A stretch of 64,000 bases of DNA, from positions 266,929,987 through 266,993,986 of the forward strand of contig OW386286.2 of NCBI GenBank assembly GCA_936432065.2. Reading direction: 5' to 3'. Under the pieces are notes generated by a model, which saw only the letters and a list, made by a program, of their open reading frames with translations, was not told where the DNA came from and did no database searches. This DNA is from Rutpela maculata. Its lineage: Eukaryota; Arthropoda; Insecta; Coleoptera; Cerambycidae. Shown here in pieces: positions 58,230 to 64,000 of the stretch. The stretch's first letter is position 1. Every line of letters begins with the position of its first letter. The translations under genes and the position numbers were made by a program.

Positions 58230-59465
58230 TTAACTGCATGCCAAATATTATTGTCCTCCGTCGCATTTTTTTCATGAATTATTTCTTTTAAGATGTCAAC
58301 CCCGTATATTTTCACTAAAATTATATTCAAAATTTACATAACTGAACGTCAAAATCCGAAAAAATGTGAGTGATTTTTTCTCGATTACAATACTTCCCTT
58401 CGGTATGCAAGGGAAGTAAAGACGACGAAAAAATTGAATTTTGGAACATGAATTGCTTTTCTTTATATGAACCAACGGCTGTTTTTGTTCCAACAAAACA
58501 CTGTACCCAAAGCAATAACATAATTAACATTTTTTCTTAAAAATAAAAATAAAATTTTCGCGACAGAAATTGTATTTTATTTATTTTACAGAAGTAGTAA
58601 TTAATAAAAATATTATATTCTTTCATTTATGTACAATTTTGCCTCGCAACGAATGACTGAATGATTCATAAAAATCTATCGACAAGGGTAGAGGATGTAA
58701 ACTTTGGTCATCAGACCCATAAACTAAACGAAATGGAAATAGAGAAGGAATATTTTTTAAGTTAGAGAGAGCCATTCGAGGAAAATTTCCAACGAGACAA
58801 AACTTTAGCCATTTAATTATTGTCGATACGTCAAAACTTCGAAGTGGAAGGGAAAAAGAAATAAAACTGACAGAAGTGAAATAAAGTTATGCTTAGGATT
58901 TCAAAGACAGCTCGCATATTTGTAAAGTGATAGCAGAACAAAGTATAAGAAAAGCGCACACAATAAAGATCAAAGTAACAAAGGATAAACAAAAGAATTA
59001 TTTTCTGATCTTATTTTAGACGTCGGAGCACTAGAAAGTGGGACAGTCAGAAACAATGATTTATCTCACTTGCACAGATTCAACTTTTAACTCTAGAAAG
59101 ATTTGTTTTACGTTACCACTTATTCATCCCGTTTTGTTAATTCTATACATATACGGAATAGTTCCTTCAATTAGTATAATTAATGCTAGTAATCTTTTAC
59201 CTTTGCAAAATGGAATGTACAGGGTGTCCTATTTATAATGAAACACCCTGAATACCTTTTGAAAAAATAACTTTAGACCATTTTTGGTTTTGGGCTGTTT
59301 TGACATAAACTCTTAGCTGCCATTGCTTTCCCCTTCACTCAAAAATTTTAAATGGGTCTAGTAATAGATACATAATATGACAGATCTTTTAAACCTTATA
59401 ATGACTGTGGTTTATTTTTGCATATTGGATGATTCGTATTCAAGATATTGGAAAATAATAATATA
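58230..59465. other. No gene recognised; small hairpin at 58391-58418
   Basis: TACTTCCCTT and AAGGGAAGTA form a 10-bp stem with loop CGGTATGC. TACAGGGTGTCCTATTTATA at 59218 is a mariner-type terminus without a clear partner. Confidence 0.4.
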
Positions 59466-61895
59466 CAGGGTGATTCATAAGTAATGTATAACACTTAACT
59501 GTAGACAGTAGTAGTCAAAATATTAAGATTTTTGCCAATAATGCCTTAATGAAATGTTTATAGGTAAAAAGACAGAGGGTGATAGAGTTAAAATTAAATG
59601 TATTATTTTCCTTTGTAATTTAATGATTTTTTAACATTTTATCATGAAAATTGGTGGGTGGGGGCTATTTGTGGTGGGAAATCATAACACACTTCCAACT
59701 TTCGTCTAGCTCCTAGGGGGCGCTACGTATGCTATGTCTAATGTGTTAAAAGGGCCGTAACTTTTTCACCCGCACATTTATCGCAAATTTCGCATAAAGT
59801 TTGTAATCCTCTATCATTTCTTAATAAAAAAGTTATACTTGTTTCAAGTCTCTAAGTACAACACGTTTTGAGAAAAGTGCAAATCAAGAGTTGCATGTAA
59901 ATTTTTTAAAAGCATTTTCAAATAATAATTTTTAAAAGTAGGCGTTGTGACACACAGCATTATCATAGTAAATAAAGAAGTATATTTATCAAGTAGGCAT
60001 AAAGAGAAAAAGTACCTGTCAAACAATTAATCTTTCAAACCATAATTAGTTGTTGCGGAGAGTTTTATTTAATTAAGTTTTGTGTTTTTTATTCATTTCT
60101 AATACCGTTTTATAAGAAATACCTCGCCATACATTTTTTTCGACTTCTGAAATGAGAGACATGGTTTGTGTACACTCGCAAGTAAATTTTTGTGGTCGTG
60201 CTTGCAGCTCGAAGGTACTTAGAACTGTATCCAAACAGAAGGCAGCCTTGCCTGATCATAGGTTATGTAAAAACCTTTCTGATCGTTTGGGAGAAACAGG
60301 TGCATTCCGCCTAAAACGTGATATTTGCTGGTCCTCCAAAAAGAATATTTGTGGATCAAGAAGAAGACGTTTTAGTTCGTATGGTAGAAAATTCGCAAAT
60401 AAGTATGCGGCGGATGTCGGCAGCAACTGGTTTAAGTCAGTCATCAATTCATAGATTATTAAAGAAAGAAAAACTTAAAGCATATCACTTTACTCCAGTG
60501 CAAAATTTGTTACCTCGTGATCTTCCACAAAAGTCGCAGTTTTCATGATTTTTGCGTAACAAACAACATAATGACCATGTGTTTATGAAACGAATACTGT
60601 TTACGGATGAGGCCACTTTTACCAGGCATGAGGTATTTAATTGGAGTGATAATCATTCGTGGGAACTTGAGAATCAGTATTTATACAAGGAAAAACACTT
60701 CCAGCACGAATTTAAAATAAATGTATGGTAAAAAATACAGGGTGTTGCAGACTGCACCAAATTTAAATAGTGCATCCTATCTGGACTTTTTAGAAAACAT
60801 TCTTCCTGAAATCTTATATGATGTTCCGATAAATTTAAGACACAATATGTGTTACATGCAGGATGGGGTCCTAGCACATTATTCGATAGAAGTACGTAAT
60901 CATTTAAATATGCACTATCCACATCACTGGATCAGTCGAGGAAGTGAATTTCCTTGGCCATCTCGTAGTCATGACCTTAATCCTTTGGATTTTTACTTTT
61001 GGGGCTACTGTAAGTATTCAGTATACAATGATAACATAAATACCCGGAAAGAATTATGGGAAAAAATTTGTGAAGCTGTGGAAACTAATAGGAATAATAG
61101 AGAATCGTTATTTAAAGTTAGATATTCTCTAAATAAGCGTTTAAAAAAATGTATTGAGGTTAATGATGGTCATGTTGAACATTTTTTGCAGTAGGTATTT
61201 TAAAGTTGTTCTTATTATTGCTCTAGTTCTTATTATTTGTGATACATTATTCACCATTTTGAATTAAATTATTTATGTCTACTAGTTAAAAGTGTATTAC
61301 TATTTGTTTTGTTTTAATGTCTGAAATTTTGAAGTTGTTAAACGCCATACAAACAATTACCACATAAGCGGTATTAGCTACACAGAAAAAAATATTTACA
61401 ACTAAAGAGTGTCAAATTTTGCCGCCAAAATAATTTTTCAAATTGTATAATGAATTTGCATGCAACTTTTGATTTTCACTTTTCTCAAAACGTGTTGTAC
61501 TTAGAGACTTGAAACAAGTATACCTTTTTTTTATTAAGAAATGATAGAGGAATGCAAACTTTATGCGAAATTTGCGATAAATGTGAGGGTGAAAAAGTTA
61601 CAGCCCTTTTTAACACATTAAACATAGCATACGTAGTGCCCTCTAGGAGCTAGACGAAAGTTGAAGGTGTGTTATGATCTCCCACCACAAATAACCCCCA
61701 CCCACTAATTTTCAAGATAGAATGTTTAAAAAAATCATTAAATTACAAAGGAAAATAAAAAAATGAGTTTTAACTCTAACACCATGTATCCTTTTACCTA
61801 TAAACATTTCATTAAGGCATTATTGGCTAAATCTTAATATTTTGACTCCTACTATCTACAGTTAAGTGTTGTACTATTACTTATGAATCACCCTG
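59466..61895 (+). mobile_element. Mariner-type (DD41D, rosa-like) element, near complete, with ~450-bp TIRs
   Basis: Ends CAGGGTGATTCATAAGTA and inverse, flanked by TA (59464-59465, 61896-61897). TIRs extend to about 59950 and 61400, sharing TTTATAGGTAAAAG, GGTGGGTGGGGGCTATTTGTG, GAGCTAGACGAAAG (inverse), TTATGCGAAATTTGCGATAA and CAAAACGTGTTGTACTTAGA. A single transposase gene, now broken, fills the centre. Length is 2,430 bp. Confidence 0.93.
60150..61194 (+). pseudogene. DD41D mariner-type transposase, frameshifted
   Basis: The pieces in order are: an N-terminal helix-turn-helix region split across frames (MRDMVCV, then AARRYLELYPNRRQP, then NLSDRLGETGAFRLKR); a second HTH (60380-60470, RRMSAATGLSQSSIHRLLKK); the first catalytic Asp in RILFTDEATF (about 60590-60620); then, after a stop in VW* and a deletion, LNSASYLDFLENILPEILYD; the second Asp in YMQDGVLAHYS; and the third in SHDLNPLDFYFWG. 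Forty-one residues separate the last two Asp, giving DD41D, the spacing reported for rosa-type mariners. At least three frame disruptions make it inactive, although the catalytic residues survive. The stop is at 61192-61194. Confidence 0.85.
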
Positions 61896-62399
61896 TATAA
61901 TTCGAACCTTTATTGTAGTTTAGTTTTTCCTAATTTTGGCAAAATTGTTTTATATTATTAGAAGTGTTGTTGTTAATAGTTTTCCATGGTCTCCTCACAA
62001 ATGTATTAAATTTTTGGAAAATTAACCACTTTTTCTAGAGATAAATATGGGTAGCTAATTTAAGTGGTGATCGAATAATGAAATAATTTACAGGTTGTTC
62101 CATTAAAAAAAACACAAGTTATGTCTATATCTCGAAAACTGAGGCATGCATAATTTTTTTCTTATCACCAACGGATTCTACTAAAAAAAGTGCCTCAAGA
62201 ATGTGCTACTCGATTTTCGACTCAATACTTGGTAATTGAGATATAGGCAAAAATGCCAATTTTCCAAAAACGCTCTGTAGCTCGGTAGCTGAAAAAAACA
62301 GACGATCGCGTCATTGCACCATTGTTTGTTTGTCGAAAATCGAGCTCAGGACACCTATATTGGTTTTTGTCTAACTGCCATAGTTTTAGAGAAAACCCC
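61896..62399. other. Fragment of another TIR element and unassigned sequence
   Basis: TACAGGTTGTTCCATTAAAA at 62090 looks like a mariner-type terminus followed by generic TE-like sequence, but the element is cut off by family A at about 62400. Confidence 0.4.
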
Positions 62400-62937
62400 A
62401 AATTCCATCTGGATAAAGTAAAAAAACATTTTGAGGTTTCTTGTTCTTGTACACACATTAAATCACATTTTTTTTCATCCCCTTTAATAATGGGGTGGGG
62501 GTGGTAATGGGGGTGGCTAATGCCAAAATTTTTTTTGAGACCTTAGCTTCTCTTGTCTATACTAAATATCAATTTTATGAACTCTTACCTGCTTGATTTA
62601 CCTATTTACTCCAAATTTACCCCAATTTACCCCCCAACCCTTCGACGGAACGACATGAAAATATAATCTAGTTCCAGATCTCGTTAAAGTACATATGTGT
62701 ACCAAATTTCAAGTCAATATCTCAAACGGTTCCAGAGTAAACGTGCGCACAAAAAAAGTTACAGACCGACAGACAGACCAACAGACCGACAGACCGACAG
62801 ACCGACAGACAGAAATTTTTTTTTCTCGCTCAAACTTGAAATCTCGACGTTTCATGACATTCTAAGCCTATTTGAACAATAAAAATTTTTAAAAATTTTT
62901 TTGTCGTTACTATACTTCCACTGGATGTGGAAGTAAA
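62400..62937 (+). mobile_element. Family A repeat, 3' part
   Basis: From CATCTGGATAAAGTAAAAAA through GGGGTGGGGGTGG, GCTAATGCC, TTAGCTTCTCTTGTCTATAC (the uninterrupted site), CCAACCCTTCGACGGAAC, GTGTACCAAATTTCAAGTCA, the expanded CAGACCGA array and TCTCGACGTTTCATGACATT to CACTGGATGTGGAAGTA. It shows the insertion site that is occupied in the 7412 and 24992 copies. Confidence 0.8.
62761..62816 (+). repeat. CAGACCGA microsatellite within family A
   Basis: About six units of ACAGACCGAC/ACAGACAG in tandem, compared with two in the 9637 copy. Confidence 0.9.
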
Positions 62938-64000
62938 ATTGACTTGTCTTGACATATTTTCCAGAAACTAGGTGTTTAATTTTGAATGGGACATTCTGTA
63001 TATACCCGCACGTAACAGTGATAGTAGGATATATAACCAAATAGTGAACCTTTTTAAAAGCATGAAAAATACTAAATATTAATGAGTAAAAAAAATATTT
63101 CTTATTTTCTTTATTGGCACAGTACAATAACATTTTTGAACATACTAGAATATTATCTGTATTCACACATTGTTGAATAATTATATAGTTTAGGTTCACC
63201 CACAGCATTTTTAACATTAAGAAAATATATGTTTCAGGTATTATTACCAGCTGAAATTAGTTTGAACGTAAATTAGGCAGAGTAAATACTTTAAAGTACT
63301 TCCCTGTGCATGTAAATATAGACTGGCTTTAATGGAAAGCAAAGCCTGACCAAAGCAAAGGTAACCTTTGGCAATTAAGAGTAGGCGTCCCTCTTTTTGT
63401 AGCTACAAAATTATAACAGATAGTCGGTATTGTTCTGTTCGAGTTTTGGTGAACCTTTTAATGTGTTTAGTGTTGTACAAGACCCTTCATTATTTAAATG
63501 GATTACAAAGAGCTATTAATTACTTCTATGCGAAACACCGAAATAGGTATTTCAACTACATTCTTTAGTATTGCGTATTTAATCTATTTTTTTATATGTG
63601 TATTTTCGAGCAATAATATGGTATCAGTGTACTTATTAACCTCATTCTGTAATTAGGACTTTGTCCCAGTCGAAATAGGGTCGTTGACCATTAAAAAAAA
63701 ATTATTTAGTCCTTTATTCAATTTTATTTGACCCGTATTTTTTTATTTTACAATCTAAAGTTATTTTAATAGTGAATTTAATTAAGTATCTAAATTAAGA
63801 AATTTTGAATTCGCGCCCATCGCCACGTCAGATGTGAGAGCTTGTGCAGTTAGATAAAGGAATAATCGACGGGCTTCGTGATTTGCTTATTTGCTGTTAG
63901 TGTTAGTATCGATGTGAGTCAAGAAATACTAACCTCAAATTTTTAACATTTCGGAATTCGGCCCTTAAATAATCAAATTGTCTACATAAAACTCGTGTAC
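62938..64000. other. No gene recognised
   Basis: The final kilobase is AT-rich. A slightly GC-richer segment at about 63815-63915 has no recognisable signal. Frames of 60-121 codons are not convincing. Confidence 0.4.

Noticed and set aside
62761..62816. Regular short repeats that might suggest a CRISPR array
   Set aside because: They are an 8-bp microsatellite without spacers, in an animal repeat.
62852..63217. 121-codon minus-strand frame
   Set aside because: It begins in unique AT-rich sequence and ends in the family A 3' end; composition is low-complexity and no domain is visible.

Overview
This window looks like AT-rich, repeat-dominated, non-coding DNA from an animal genome, most likely an insect. 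The reasons are the mix of elements (hAT elements with 8-bp target duplications, Tc1/mariner-type elements with TA duplications, RNase H-bearing I/R1/jockey-like LINE pieces, tRNA-like pieces), the absence of operons or bacterial genes, and an insect-type AACCTAACCTAAC string near 18849. The order cannot be fixed from the sequence; a beetle would be plausible, but that is a guess. I find no intact host gene. Nearly every open frame is short and chance-like; the recognisable coding pieces are decayed transposase, LINE or transposon-associated genes, plus one THAP zinc-finger exon (about 30664-30911) that may be a real exon.

Layout. 1-300: right end of a TIR element whose other copy is complete at 45213-45973. 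462-2068: a hAT-type element with an 8-bp duplication; the same flanking sequence occurs without it at 17325-17536. 3683-5278: internally deleted mariner-type element; a 5' copy with its helix-turn-helix exon lies at 20935-21874. 5880-10318: copies of an interspersed family (here 'family A'), one interrupted by a 1.1-kb element with roughly 500-bp inverted arms. 11858-12283: a 426-bp hAT MITE. 12316-15675: inverted arms enclosing a broken PIN-nuclease-like gene and a nested mariner MITE. 22290-22982, 33072-33957, 38835-40540, 41470-41870 and 44830-45045: LINE remnants. 25529-27638: a 2.1-kb hAT-type element. 30936-32252: a foldback element between 115-bp direct repeats. 35831-37944, 46891-47486, 50048-52370 and 52784-53974: long inverted-repeat elements. 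57101-58221: another hAT-type element. 59466-61895: a nearly complete mariner-type element with a broken DD41D transposase.

The elements act on each other rather than in a pathway: several are nested, two different TA-inserting elements sit at the same point of family A, and LINEs truncate older repeats. Many families have inverted arms of 100-500 bp that could fold as hairpin RNA if transcribed. Coordinates of well-defined ends rest on terminal repeats plus target duplications read directly; other boundaries are approximate. All similarities were judged by eye.
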